This document shows positions 26,195 to 35,736 of a stretch of DNA of 64,000 nt, piece by piece. The notes beneath the pieces were generated by a model, which was not told the origin of the DNA, did no database searches, and was given only the letters and a program-made list of their open reading frames with translations. This stretch comes from Leptospira montravelensis. GTDB lineage: Bacteria; Spirochaetota; Leptospiria; Leptospirales; Leptospiraceae. Within the stretch, counting starts at the first letter, position 1; each line of letters starts with the position of its first letter. The DNA is taken from contig NZ_RQFO01000016.1 of assembly GCF_004770045.1 (NCBI RefSeq), forward strand, positions 397,501 through 461,500. The letters are read 5' to 3'. A program made the position numbers and the translations under genes.

Positions 26195-27459
26195 CCAATT
26201 TGTAAATCGAGACCCACAGAATAAGGAGGAACTAAAGGTTCACTTTCTTTTTTTCCTCGTTCCAACAATGTTTCCATTTCTTTGCGCATATCGGTAAGTA
26301 AACTTTGGACCCCATCTTTTTTGTTAGATTGGTAAATTTTATAATAAGAAGCAACTGAAAATGTTTGTGCAACAACCACGTGTGCTTTCCTTGCTCTCAT
26401 TTCTGTTTTCCCAAATATGTGTTTTTCAAAACTACAAATCCATTCCATTAAACGTTCGGCAGAAGGCCATTGGATTAAGTTCTTAGGTTTGGTAATGATA
26501 AAAGCATAAGCAGTATCTACCAACTGTTTGGCTCTGCGAATATTTTGATCCGTAAGATTCTTTGGTGTAGTCGAAAGAGGAGAACCTGCCTCTAAACTTT
26601 CTATCGTCATAAAAAGTAACCTAAGTTTTTGGATGGCGTTGTCTGATTCATGAAATTTTACACCAAGGATTGATGCCGCTAAATTAAGAGCTGTGTGTCT
26701 TGCCCTTCCCAAACGGTAATCAAAATCTTTTCCTTCCGTATCGGCACGTGGAATTCCTAATTCAAATTCGGTTTCTTCCAAAATCACTCGACCAACAGTA
26801 AGAAATCTTCTTAATAAAGTACGTCCACCGGGATAAAGTTTGAGTTTACGTTCGATCCGAGAAAGTGAAGTTTCAATGTCGGCAAGGATCGAATCTCTTG
26901 ATCCAGAAATTTTATATTTCACAAAGGTGGGTTGGATCCACAATTCTGCATTTGGATCTTTTTCTAATGCAGCTTCTAATCCCCAAAAGGAAACTTGAGC
27001 CACACCCGGCATAAACGATACTAAATTATCATTTTCTCCAGAAACCATCCCTTCTGGATACATTACAAGTTTGCCATCAGCTTCAGCTAATATCTGCTTT
27101 GTGGTCTTAATCGCATTACGATTTAATCTGCCGGTTATGACTGAAAAAGCACCTACTCGTTTGATCACTTCGCCAACCAAACCAAATCCCCAATTAAAAA
27201 TACTTCGAGATGCCATAAAATGAAATCTTGTTCCTATTTTATTTGCTACGTAATAAGCAATGATAGGTTCTAAATCCGTAGGTTGGTTCGATAAATATAT
27301 TACTCGTTTATTTTTAATTTCTTTTAAACGAAGTTCATCTTCCTTTGTTATCTCCACTCCATCTATATTGAAAAGGAGTTTGGAAAGAATAGGAAAACTT
27401 ATATCCAAGCCCAATGCAATGGGGAACTCAAAACGTGGAGCAATAAAAAGATCTTTCAT
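26191..27459 (-). CDS. PlsC-like lysophospholipid acyltransferase
   Basis: I choose the ATG at 27459 (422 residues), because the family sequence begins with a conserved LFIAPRFEFPI segment just after it; a TTG at 27528 would overlap the sulfatase gene. The acyltransferase core has a variant of the HX4D box, NQPTDLEP, in which the catalytic His is replaced by Gln, and a normal second box with YPEGMVSG. The missing His is notable, since it is the base in PlsC enzymes. Such variants occur in some distant members, which may have altered or no acyltransferase activity. The C-terminal 200 residues are helical and unassigned. Confidence 0.75.
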   Translation of the reverse strand: MKDLFIAPRFEFPIALGLDISFPILSKLLFNIDGVEITKEDELRLKEIKNKRVIYLSNQPTDLEPIIAYYVANKIGTRFHFMASRSIFNWGFGLVGEVIKRVGAFSVITGRLNRNAIKTTKQILAEADGKLVMYPEGMVSGENDNLVSFMPGVAQVSFWGLEAALEKDPNAELWIQPTFVKYKISGSRDSILADIETSLSRIERKLKLYPGGRTLLRRFLTVGRVILEETEFELGIPRADTEGKDFDYRLGRARHTALNLAASILGVKFHESDNAIQKLRLLFMTIESLEAGSPLSTTPKNLTDQNIRRAKQLVDTAYAFIITKPKNLIQWPSAERLMEWICSFEKHIFGKTEMRARKAHVVVAQTFSVASYYKIYQSNKKDGVQSLLTDMRKEMETLLERGKKESEPLVPPYSVGLDLQIG

Positions 27460-27506
27460 ACAATTGTCTTGATCAGTAAGCCAAACCCCTTTATCAATAC
27501 GAGCAA

Positions 27507-29843
27507 TTATTCGTGAATGTATCCCCAAGTTTCTAATATTTTTTTCACTTCTTTTCCCATCTCACGTTGTACCTCCGATTCCCTCGTTCCACTAAAGGCT
27601 CCATCGTTATAAACCCAAGGCAATGGTGAGGAAGGAAAACCATCAGGTTGTCTTTCAGAAACTATTAAATCTTCTAAGTGAGTGATGGATCTTTGGTACT
27701 CCAATCCATACCTCCCAAAACGAACAGGAATCGTTTTTCCATTCCGTGAAAAACTAAAAAAAGCACCGAGTTCAGGATTCACTGTTTTAAATACTAACTC
27801 TTCCCCTTGTCTAACCTTTGAAGGTTTAGATTCCTTCTGTAGGGAAATTGTTTTTGCCGAACCAGAATTCAGTTGGATCGCATCCGAAACCTCCCAATCG
27901 TAAATGGAACCTTGGACATTCAAAGAAAGGAAGTCGCGACAAATAGACTCAGAACAAGGAGGAATGATAATGCGTATGTTGTTTCGTTTTAAAAAATTTT
28001 CCCGACGAAAATCGGTCCTTGCCGTCTGCAAAAGACTTTCTCCTTCTGGAATAGGACTTAAATTATTTCTTTCTTCTGGATCTTTTTTTAAATCATACAA
28101 TTCTTCTGCCATTGTATGTGGTTCTCCGGCTGCTGTTCGCCTAACTGTCGTAAAACCTGGATATCTACGTATGTATTTATAATTTTCTGTCCGGACCGAT
28201 TCCGACATCCTTCCTTCTGTATAAATAAACTTTTCATTTTGGCAAACGTTTGTTATGCGAATGCAAGACGAATAATTTACACCTTGGTAAGTGGAATTTT
28301 TTGGCAATAAATCTAAAAAACCTAAAATAGTGGGTGCCAGAGACAATAAAGAAGACTGCCCAGGAATACGGATTTGTCCCCCACTGGATTCCCTTGCCAT
28401 ATCGGAGTCCAAATTTTCCCGTACAGACTTAGGAAGTTTGATAAAATATGGGACGTTAATTTCCTCATCATAATGAGTTTCCCCATGACCAAACCGAGTT
28501 TGCATAATGAAATGATAACTATAATCATGATGTGCACTGAATAATTCCCCATGATCGCCCGTGATAATGATCATGGTTTCCTCATAAGTACCTTCTTTTT
28601 TTAATGTTTCGATTAACCTGCCAATTTCACGATCGGTATAATGCATTTCGCCGAGGTAACGCTGCACGGGAGATTCATACTTATAAAAAACATCGGAAGG
28701 TACAATGGAACGAACGGCAGTCATATCCTCGGGTGGAGGGGAATAAGAGGCATGCGGAGTATTTAAATTAAAATGTAAAAAATAGGGTTTGTCTTTGTAT
28801 TCAGAGACAAATTGGATTGCTTTGTTTGTGAGAACTTCGGTGTCCACAATATCCATTCCCACTTGAAAAGAATTGTGAAATCCCAAATCCAAACCCACCG
28901 TGGTGTAATCCAAAAAGAAAACATTATTCATGATCGTTTGGGTAAAGTAACCTGCTTCTCGAAAGGTTTTGGCTAAATTGTCTCTTTTTTTTCCATAATA
29001 AACTTTTCTTTGGTATGGTTTGGTGGAAAACCAAGAATTCCCCAAACCAAGGTTAGACGAATATTCCGAATGGAAAAAAGACATCATGGAAGGTTTGGTC
29101 CAATTTCCATTGGCAAATGGATTTTCAAAAAAAACTGACTCCATTGCCATTTTGTCCATCACCGGAGTGACCGAATAAGGATACCCATAAGAACCAAAAA
29201 AATCCTTTCTTGCGGAATCAATCACGATAAGAATCACCGATTTGGGTTTGCCTTCCTTTTGACTTTCCGAAGTTGATTTTTCAACAGGATATAACAAAGG
29301 TTCACCGACAAAAAGATAACTATCCACACTCTCCCAAACCAATCGAAGAGATTCCAATTCACCAACGTCTAAATTTCCTTTTTTAGAAATCCATCTTTCT
29401 TTTGGTGATTGGGTAAGGTCCCATTCTTGTAAAATGGAATTTCCTGAGTAAATTTTCAGTTTCCCTGAAATTTGAGTTTGAAATTCTGTTCCACCTAACA
29501 ATCCCACTAACGAAGAAAATTCATAATGTCCCGATGGGATTTTAAATTCATACTCTTGTCCCGGCGGAAAAAAAAGCGAATCCAAAGAATGGTTTAAAAA
29601 AATCTCTTTGTCTGTATTGAATGTAATTTGTGTATTTTCCCATTTGCGAGAGAGGGGAAGGTTACTTTGACGACCTGGATTTTTTTTCCAGTGGTAAGGC
29701 AATAAATCTTTGGATATAGAGATTTTGGATTTTGCATTTCGTAATTCCAAAACCAAATCCACGGGGAAACGTCTTTCCGATTTGTTCAAACAGCTGAAGA
29801 GACAAAAACAGATCGTTAAGGCGAAGGGAAGAGTCGCTCGCAT
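27507..29843 (-). CDS. Sulfatase-family (alkaline phosphatase superfamily) lipoprotein
   Basis: The ATG at 29843 is preferred because it gives a compact lipoprotein signal (MRATLPFALTICFCLFSC, Cys 18); an ATG at 29924 adds a polar leader. The 778-residue product has an N-terminal beta-rich region (to about 190) and a sulfatase domain (about 200-560). Metal-site motifs are VILIVIDSARKDFFGSYGY and IITGDHGELFSAH. The nucleophile region reads NGNWTKPSMMSFF, with Thr where classical sulfatases have Cys/Ser in CxPSR, so phosphotransferase or phosphodiesterase chemistry is as likely as sulfatase. Anchoring suggests work in the periplasm or on the surface. Confidence 0.82.
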   Translation of the reverse strand: MRATLPFALTICFCLFSCLNKSERRFPVDLVLELRNAKSKISISKDLLPYHWKKNPGRQSNLPLSRKWENTQITFNTDKEIFLNHSLDSLFFPPGQEYEFKIPSGHYEFSSLVGLLGGTEFQTQISGKLKIYSGNSILQEWDLTQSPKERWISKKGNLDVGELESLRLVWESVDSYLFVGEPLLYPVEKSTSESQKEGKPKSVILIVIDSARKDFFGSYGYPYSVTPVMDKMAMESVFFENPFANGNWTKPSMMSFFHSEYSSNLGLGNSWFSTKPYQRKVYYGKKRDNLAKTFREAGYFTQTIMNNVFFLDYTTVGLDLGFHNSFQVGMDIVDTEVLTNKAIQFVSEYKDKPYFLHFNLNTPHASYSPPPEDMTAVRSIVPSDVFYKYESPVQRYLGEMHYTDREIGRLIETLKKEGTYEETMIIITGDHGELFSAHHDYSYHFIMQTRFGHGETHYDEEINVPYFIKLPKSVRENLDSDMARESSGGQIRIPGQSSLLSLAPTILGFLDLLPKNSTYQGVNYSSCIRITNVCQNEKFIYTEGRMSESVRTENYKYIRRYPGFTTVRRTAAGEPHTMAEELYDLKKDPEERNNLSPIPEGESLLQTARTDFRRENFLKRNNIRIIIPPCSESICRDFLSLNVQGSIYDWEVSDAIQLNSGSAKTISLQKESKPSKVRQGEELVFKTVNPELGAFFSFSRNGKTIPVRFGRYGLEYQRSITHLEDLIVSERQPDGFPSSPLPWVYNDGAFSGTRESEVQREMGKEVKKILETWGYIHE

Positions 29844-29926
29844 ATGGAACCAGTTTGGAAAACGGGTTTCCGACGAACAGGAAAAGTTCTTTCTTTTTAG
29901 GTTTCCATCGTCCATCGTTGACATCT

Positions 29927-30793
29927 ATGAGTAATTGGGAACAAGCCTACTCCCGCGAGGAGTCTACCTTTCAAAATAAAGACGGTGGTAAAATTTATTA
30001 CCAAATTTACCGACCTAAATCGGGAGTCAAACGTGTCCTTGTGGTTCACCACGGGATTGGGGAACACGGAGGCCGTTACAATTTTTTATTGGAGGCTATG
30101 GCAGACCATAATTATGCCATTTACCTCATTGATGCCAGAGGTCATGGAAAATCCGATGGTCGACGCGGGGTCATCACTCATTTTTCGGATTTTTTTGCCG
30201 ACCTTAAAGAACTAATCGATATCGCCAAACGAAATGAAGGTGTAAGTAAAGTCACATTACTTGGTCATTCAATGGGAGCGGCTGTTACCTTCCTTTACAC
30301 TGCCACTGATAACTATCAGAATGATTTGGATGCTTACATTTGTAGTGCACTTCCTATCAAAGTCAAAACAGACTTAGTGATGGATATTAAAAAAGCTGCG
30401 GGTGGTTTTTTAGCAAAAGCATTACCAACTCTAACTATTCCTACTGGTTTAAATGTAAATTTAATTTCGCGTGATAAGTCAGTAGTAGAGGCTTATATTA
30501 AAGACCCTTTAGTACATGGAAACGTATGTACTTACTTAGGTGATTATTTACTTAACTGTTACACCCTAGCTTTAGAATCAGCTGCTAAAATCACGATTCC
30601 AATTTATATGTTTCACGGAAAGGAAGACCAAATTGCTCTTTCCGAAGGGACTACTGATGCTTTTGAAAGAGTAGCATCCAAAGACAAAACCATAAGACTT
30701 TTTGATGATTTATATCATGAAACCATGAACGAACTTCCTAAAGACAGAGCAATCGTCTTAAAAGAGTTAGTTGCTTGGATCGACAAACACTAA
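29927..30793 (+). CDS. Monoacylglycerol lipase-like alpha/beta hydrolase
   Basis: The ATG at 29927 gives 288 residues; an upstream in-frame TTG (29855) lies over the divergent sulfatase gene. Fold and motifs match the Hydrolase_4/serine aminopeptidase S33 group. These are [20 protein letters not shown] (oxyanion region), the nucleophile elbow GHSMGAA, the acid in [10 protein letters not shown] and the catalytic His in YHETMNEL. Members hydrolyse monoacylglycerols or lysophospholipids; the substrate here is unproven. No signal peptide is present. Two dehydratase genes follow immediately, which suggests a lipid-related operon. Confidence 0.88.
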   Translation: MSNWEQAYSREESTFQNKDGGKIYYQIYRPKSGVKRVLVVHHGIGEHGGRYNFLLEAMADHNYAIYLIDARGHGKSDGRRGVITHFSDFFADLKELIDIAKRNEGVSKVTLLGHSMGAAVTFLYTATDNYQNDLDAYICSALPIKVKTDLVMDIKKAAGGFLAKALPTLTIPTGLNVNLISRDKSVVEAYIKDPLVHGNVCTYLGDYLLNCYTLALESAAKITIPIYMFHGKEDQIALSEGTTDAFERVASKDKTIRLFDDLYHETMNELPKDRAIVLKELVAWIDKH

Positions 30794-30800
30794 GGAGACA

Positions 30801-31244
30801 ATGCCAATGGCAATAACAAAAGATATAGTTGGAAAAAAACTAGATCGTTTTGATTTCACAGTGGAACGAGGAAAGATCAAAGAATTCTGCCTCGCCATCA
30901 ACGAAAAAAACCCAATCTATTTTGACGTAGAAGAAGCAAAAAAAGCTGGATACTCTGATGTTCCTGCTCCACCAACTTTCCCTACAGTCATTATGTTTTG
31001 GGGATACCCAAAGATTTGGAACGATATGGCCGAACTCGGTATTGACCTTTCCAAAATCCTTCACTTAAAAGAAGAGTATACGTATCATAAAATTCTGTAT
31101 CCGGGCAAAGTGTATGCGCAGTCCGAAATTTCTGATGTAAAATCAGGAAGAGCAGAAATCGTAACTTTCAGAACCACCATCTACGATGAAAAAGATGATC
31201 CTATCCTTTCTGCCGAGATGGCGATTTTCATTCGTAAGGATTAA
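30801..31244 (+). CDS. MaoC-like hot-dog dehydratase subunit (HadA-type)
   Basis: Start is the ATG at 30801, preceded by AAGGAG at the right spacing. The 147-residue protein is a single hot-dog domain of the N-terminal MaoC (FAS1_DH) type: [38 protein letters not shown] and [12 protein letters not shown]. It lacks the catalytic D/H box found in the neighbour, as do the HadA/HadC subunits of mycobacterial (3R)-hydroxyacyl-ACP dehydratases. I infer that it pairs with the product of the next gene to form a dehydratase or hydratase acting on hydroxyacyl thioesters. The two genes are 16 nt apart. Confidence 0.82.
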   Translation: MPMAITKDIVGKKLDRFDFTVERGKIKEFCLAINEKNPIYFDVEEAKKAGYSDVPAPPTFPTVIMFWGYPKIWNDMAELGIDLSKILHLKEEYTYHKILYPGKVYAQSEISDVKSGRAEIVTFRTTIYDEKDDPILSAEMAIFIRKD

Positions 31245-31260
31245 TACAAGGAGGCAAATT

Positions 31261-31680
31261 ATGGCAAAAATTCAATTTGATAAAGTAGAAGTTGGTCAGA
31301 CTCTTCCTCCACTTGATATTCCTGTGATCGAACATGCGAATTTAGTTCGTTATGCGGGAGCATCTGGAGATTTTAACCCTATCCACAACGATCCTGATTT
31401 CGCAAAAAAAGCAGGACTCGATGGAACAATCTCTCATGGTATGTATGTTATGGCACAAGTTGGAAGACTTTGTACTTCTTGGGCTGACCAAAAGGACATC
31501 GCATACTTTGGTGTGACATTTAAAGCTATGACTAAACTCGGCGAAAAACTAACGATAGTTGGAACCATCAAAAAGAAATTTGAAAAAGATGGTAAAAAAA
31601 CAGTTACCGTACTTGTAGAAGCTAAAAACGAAGCTGGCGAAGTGAAAGCCGGTGGAGATTTAGTCGTCAACGCAGTATAA
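31261..31680 (+). CDS. MaoC-like dehydratase, catalytic subunit (HadB-type)
   Basis: The ATG at 31261 follows AAGGAGG, a strong Shine-Dalgarno sequence. The 139-residue product is a single hot-dog domain with the hydratase motif YAGASGDFNPIHNDPDFAKKAG; the Asp and His are the catalytic pair of R-specific hydratases. The conserved GTISHGMYVMAQVG stretch follows. Together with the preceding non-catalytic hot-dog subunit it should form a heterodimeric (3R)-hydroxyacyl dehydratase or enoyl hydratase. The presence of a lipase-like gene upstream fits lipid metabolism. A hairpin lies just after the stop codon. Confidence 0.87.
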   Translation: MAKIQFDKVEVGQTLPPLDIPVIEHANLVRYAGASGDFNPIHNDPDFAKKAGLDGTISHGMYVMAQVGRLCTSWADQKDIAYFGVTFKAMTKLGEKLTIVGTIKKKFEKDGKKTVTVLVEAKNEAGEVKAGGDLVVNAV

Positions 31681-31686
31681 AACGGA

Positions 31687-31726
31687 TCCTCCTTTGAATG
31701 AGAATGTTTCATCATTCGAAGGAGGA
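31687..31726 (+). terminator. Long hairpin after the MaoC operon
   Basis: A 15-bp stem with one G-T pair (TCCTCCTTTGAATGA / TCATTCGAAGGAGGA) surrounds a 10-nt loop. It begins 7 nt past the stop codon of the MaoC gene. There is no T tract after it, so it may act as a transcript-stabilising hairpin or need Rho for termination. The descending arm contains GGAGG-like sequence, the ascending arm its complement. Confidence 0.6.
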
Positions 31727-31821
31727 AACTACTCCCAGAAAGGGAGCAAATTATGGTTTCGGAAACATCAGTCCTCTCTATCTCGTTTAAAATAAAAAGT
31801 TTATCAAAATATTTCTAAGTT

Positions 31822-32199
31822 TTATTGGCAGGCATATTCGATCTGCCATTCAGTAACATTTCGTGTATTCGAAGTTTGTGTGGAGGCAATGGAAACATTT
31901 GTATTCGTTTTAGTAAAACTTGTGTTATTCCTTTGTGCATTTACATTGGTGTTTTGATTTACGTTAGTTGTTGTTCCAACCACTACTTCCCCTTCTTGTA
32001 AAATTTTTACTTGTTTTGAACCACAGTTAGTTGCCATAAAATTATTTGCTTCTGCTTTCGCTTCGTCCGCTTTTAAAAAGCCGCTTGTGAGCGCTACGGT
32101 TCCACCTTCACCTGGTTTGGAACTTACAACTCGTGCCGTAGCACAATTAAAAATTGAAAAAGTCAAAATACCAATAGTTAAAAAAAATATTTTTTTCAA
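31822..32199 (-). CDS. Small lipoprotein of unknown function
   Basis: Preferred start is TTG at 32199, with AGGAG 8 nt upstream, giving 125 residues; an ATG at 32232 would lengthen the N-terminus and place the Shine-Dalgarno inside the gene. The signal (LKKIFFLTIGILTFSIFNC) ends in a lipobox at Cys 19. The mature part has two more cysteines (TNCGSKQ and the C-terminal EYACQ) that could pair. A central low-complexity stretch is rich in Asn and Thr (TTTNVNQNTNVNAQRNN). Its overall shape recalls small leptospiral lipoproteins; no family is recognised. It is the last gene before the defence island. Confidence 0.65.
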   Translation of the reverse strand: MKKIFFLTIGILTFSIFNCATARVVSSKPGEGGTVALTSGFLKADEAKAEANNFMATNCGSKQVKILQEGEVVVGTTTNVNQNTNVNAQRNNTSFTKTNTNVSIASTQTSNTRNVTEWQIEYACQ

Positions 32200-32628
32200 G
32201 CGAATATCTCCTGCTTTGCTTTTTATACTCACTTGGTTTGTATAAAGTCAAATCAAAAAGTCTAAAGGAATTTATAATTCCTAATTTTTGTTAGTAAAAT
32301 TTCCCTATCGAAAACATTTGCATATGACTTTGGAAGATAGAATTTAGGTTTAGTCAAAGTTTCTTTTAGTTCATCGAGAATTTCACTGGAAAGATACCAA
32401 CAAAAAACTCATCCAGTTGCTCATGCCGAGCGCCTAGAATCGCATAACAAAAAGCACATGCAGTATTTTCTAGTTCAAATAATTAATGGAAGTCGAGATT
32501 TCTCAAAAAAATCTTGACGTATGCAAAAAATTGAATTCGAATCTTGGATGCTTAGACAAAATGTTTAAATTTTAAAACGTTTTGCGCATATCTTTCAAAA
32601 ACTATACAATAACTTTTCACCATTGTTA
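32200..32628. other. Intergenic region upstream of the defence island
   Basis: No gene was found in these about 430 bp. The stretch is AT-rich except for a short patch near 32424-32450 (GCCGAGCGCC and GAATCGCATAAC) that resembles the end of GC-rich islet 1, where GATTCGCATAAC and GGCGCC also stand close together. A palindrome AAAACGTTTT (32574-32583) lies 45 bp before the helicase start and shares the AACGTT core seen upstream of the Rhs gene. TTGACG at 32514 could be a -35 element, but no good -10 follows. Confidence 0.35.
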
Positions 32629-35508
32629 ATGAACCTAGTCCCACACCAAAAAAAAATTCTCGCTCTAGAACTAACAAGAAAACGTGCTTCTGGCGATCCA
32701 GAAAGACTCGGAAAGGCTATGCTTGGTGCTCAGGTCGACTTGAATCCGCATCAATTAGATGCAGCTTTATTTGCATTGGAATCTCCTTTATCAAGAGGTG
32801 TAATCCTGGCCGATGAAGTGGGCCTAGGAAAAACAATTGAAGCTGGACTTGTACTTTCTCAATTTTTGTCGGAAGAAAAAAAAAGAATATTGATTATTGC
32901 ACCTGCAAATTTAAGGAAACAATGGAGTGGTGAGCTACAAGAGAAATTCCATTTAAAGTCTGAAATTATCGAAGGAAAAAACTTTAATTCAATTCAAAAA
33001 AGTGGAATTCATAATCCCTTTAACAACGAAAAAGTAGTTATAGTTTCATATCAATTTGCCAAAGCGAAGGCATTCGAAATTTCACAAATTTCTTGGGATC
33101 TCGTAATCTTAGACGAGGCTCATCGACTTAGAAATGTTTACAAAGAGTCCAATGTTATCGCAAATACAATAAAAGAAAGTTTACGTGGTCGTTTCAAACT
33201 TCTCCTTACCGCAACTCCACTTCAAAATTCACTCAGCGAATTGTACGGATTAGTAAGCATAATCGACGAACAAACATTTGGTGATTTTGACAGTTTTTCC
33301 CAACAGTTTTTACGAATCCAAACAGAAGAGCAACTTCAGTTACTTAAAAACAGAATCGAAGGAATTTGCAAAAGAACTCTTCGCAAACAAGTATTAGAAT
33401 ATATCAAATATACAAAGAGAATTCCTATTACAAAAGAGTTTATCCCAAACGCAGACGAAGATCGTTTACACGAATGGATTAGTGCTTATTTGCAGCGGGA
33501 AAACTTAGCCGCACTTCCCAAAAGTCAAAGGAAACTAATGACTTTAATTTTACGCAAACTCCTCGCTTCTTCCACTTATGCAATAGCTGGTACTTTGCAG
33601 GCATTAGTAGATAGATTAGAAAAAAAACTAGGAGTTTCTGATAACTCTCTCGATTTAGAGATCGAAAAGTTAATTGCAGACGACTTTGAAGAATATGAAG
33701 AAATAAAAGAAGAATGGTCTGATTTTCAAACTCAAAAATCTATTCCTGAAAATTATCTTCTGGTTGAATCAGCAGAAGATTTAAGAGCGGAAATCAAAGA
33801 ATTAAAAGAATACTTAGCACTTGCTAATAATATCCAAGCCAATAGCAAAGCCGAAGTACTACTCACTGGACTTGGACAAGCTTTTTCCGAAATGGAAAGA
33901 TTAGGTGGAGCCAAAAAAGCTGTTATTTTTACCGAGTCAAGACGCACCCAAAACTATCTATTCGACTTTTTATCAATCAATGGTTATGCGAATCAAATCT
34001 TGTTATTCAATGGTTCCAATAATGATGATACTTCAAAGAAGATATTTCAATCTTGGATGGAAAAGCATAATGGAACTGATAAAATTTCTGGTTCTAAGAC
34101 AGCAGATATTAGGGCAGCACTTGTAGATGAATTTAAAGAAAAAAGGCAAATTTTAATAGCAACGGAAGCTGCAGCTGAAGGAATTAATCTTCAATTTTGT
34201 TCTATCGTCGTAAACTACGACTTACCTTGGAATCCGCAAAGGATTGAACAAAGGATCGGAAGATGCCACAGATATGGTCAAAATTTTGATGTCGTAGTCG
34301 TTAATTTCCTAAATAAAAAGAACCTGGCCGATGTTCGCGTATACGAATTGTTAAGCGAAAAATTTCAATTATTCAGTGGTGTATTTGGAGCCAGCGATGA
34401 AGTACTTGGAAACGTTGAAACTGGAGTTGATTTTGAAAAAAGAATTGCAGAAATTTTCCAATCTTGTCGCACCAAAGACGAAATCCAAGATGCATTTGAT
34501 AAACTTCAATCTGAGCTACAATCGGATATAAATGAAAGAATAAAAGAAACTAGAGAAAAGTTACTTACAAACTTTGACGAAATTGTCCAAGAAAAGCTTA
34601 AAATCCGAATGGAAGAAAGTGAGATTTTGTTCGATCGCCAAACTAAATTACTATGGATCTTAACAAAGGATGCGGTTCACAAACATGGAAAAACAAATGA
34701 TTTAGATCTTAGTTTCCGATTAGACTCTAACCCATTCCCTTCTCTTCCAATTCAACTTGGCCACTACCGCATGGGGAAATCTTTATTTCAGGAGAATTCA
34801 TTTCATTCTAACCATCCACTTGCAAAAAAAATCTTGGAAGCAGCAGTCAATGAAGCAATTCCAGAAGATGGTATATTGAAATTTACTCTAAGCAAAGATA
34901 GAATTGATCAAAGTTATGCGAATATAAAAAACAAACAAGGTGATATTTTAGCAACGCTTTGGACTTTGGATAGTTTTGAGAAAGAAGAAGTCCTTTTAAT
35001 AACAATTCTATGGGATGATGGCTCAACCTTAGACAACGAACAAGCAATTCGTCTATTTTCTAGATCCTGTCAGTGGAAGCCATATGCTGAAAAAGATTTA
35101 AATTCAAGAACAACTAAATTTGAAGAAATTCATTCAAACAAAAAGAACCAAATCTTAATCAATCGAGACTTAAGAAACCAAGATCTTTTTACAAAGGAAT
35201 ATGAAAAACTAGATGCCTGGGCCGATGACAAACGATTGAGCCTGCAAAAAGAACTCAGGTCTTTTGATGAGGAAATCAAAATTCGCAAAAAACAAGCAAA
35301 AGATGCGGGGAACCTAACTGATAGATTAAAACTCGAAAGAGAAAGGAAGGAAATCGAAAAAAGAAGAGATGAGGCCTGGAAGAGTTTTGAAATGGCACGT
35401 CGTTCTATTGATGAAGAAAAGGAAAAATTCTTGGAGGAAATGGAAAAGAAAGCTAAATTCGTGACAACTGAAACTGTTCTATTTTGCGGCAAAATACAAA
35501 TCGTGTGA
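32629..35508 (+). CDS. SNF2/RapA-like helicase-related ATPase of the defence island
   Basis: The ATG at 32629 or a TTG two codons earlier is the start (959-961 residues). It is a superfamily 2 Snf2-type ATPase. Motif I is LADEVGLGKTIEAGL, motif II ILDEAHRLRN, motif III LLLTATPLQNS, and motifs V-VI EAAAEGINLQF and PQRIEQRIGRCHRYGQ. The order and the RIGRCHRYGQ box are those of RapA/HepA-like and DISARM DrmD-like proteins. A charged coiled coil lies near the C-terminus (about 860-945). Such ATPases translocate on double-stranded DNA and can remodel bound proteins. It precedes abi, mod and res on the same strand, so a role in phage defence is inferred. Confidence 0.88.
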   Translation: MNLVPHQKKILALELTRKRASGDPERLGKAMLGAQVDLNPHQLDAALFALESPLSRGVILADEVGLGKTIEAGLVLSQFLSEEKKRILIIAPANLRKQWSGELQEKFHLKSEIIEGKNFNSIQKSGIHNPFNNEKVVIVSYQFAKAKAFEISQISWDLVILDEAHRLRNVYKESNVIANTIKESLRGRFKLLLTATPLQNSLSELYGLVSIIDEQTFGDFDSFSQQFLRIQTEEQLQLLKNRIEGICKRTLRKQVLEYIKYTKRIPITKEFIPNADEDRLHEWISAYLQRENLAALPKSQRKLMTLILRKLLASSTYAIAGTLQALVDRLEKKLGVSDNSLDLEIEKLIADDFEEYEEIKEEWSDFQTQKSIPENYLLVESAEDLRAEIKELKEYLALANNIQANSKAEVLLTGLGQAFSEMERLGGAKKAVIFTESRRTQNYLFDFLSINGYANQILLFNGSNNDDTSKKIFQSWMEKHNGTDKISGSKTADIRAALVDEFKEKRQILIATEAAAEGINLQFCSIVVNYDLPWNPQRIEQRIGRCHRYGQNFDVVVVNFLNKKNLADVRVYELLSEKFQLFSGVFGASDEVLGNVETGVDFEKRIAEIFQSCRTKDEIQDAFDKLQSELQSDINERIKETREKLLTNFDEIVQEKLKIRMEESEILFDRQTKLLWILTKDAVHKHGKTNDLDLSFRLDSNPFPSLPIQLGHYRMGKSLFQENSFHSNHPLAKKILEAAVNEAIPEDGILKFTLSKDRIDQSYANIKNKQGDILATLWTLDSFEKEEVLLITILWDDGSTLDNEQAIRLFSRSCQWKPYAEKDLNSRTTKFEEIHSNKKNQILINRDLRNQDLFTKEYEKLDAWADDKRLSLQKELRSFDEEIKIRKKQAKDAGNLTDRLKLERERKEIEKRRDEAWKSFEMARRSIDEEKEKFLEEMEKKAKFVTTETVLFCGKIQIV

Positions 35509-35670
35509 CCTTCATACTCGATATGTTTTACCCTTGCAGCATTGTTTTTTTTGACATTTTATAATGCGAAATCCCAACTCAAAATATGAACTTTTTAAAA
35601 ATGATTTTCTGAGCCTAGATGATTTTTCACTTGCGAATCTACCCAGATGGCCGATCATGATAGATAGCAT

Positions 35671-35709
35671 ACCTGCCAGGCCTCTGAATGTAAGCCCAAA
35701 TTGGCAGGT
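35671..35709. repeat. Inverted repeat between helicase and abi genes
   Basis: ACCTGCCA (35671-35678) and TGGCAGGT (35702-35709) form an 8-bp stem around a 23-nt loop, followed by CTTTTG. It could be a weak terminator of the helicase transcript or an attenuator ahead of abi. A perfect TATAAT stands upstream at 35560-35565, but without a well-spaced -35 element. Confidence 0.4.
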
Positions 35710-35736
35710 CTTTTGCCCTTCCCGGAATCAAGGGCG

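Noticed and set aside
32629..35508. Helicase gene as DISARM DrmD
   Set aside because: DISARM needs DrmA, DrmB and DrmC nearby; none is present, and the methylase is a type III Mod with a Res partner.
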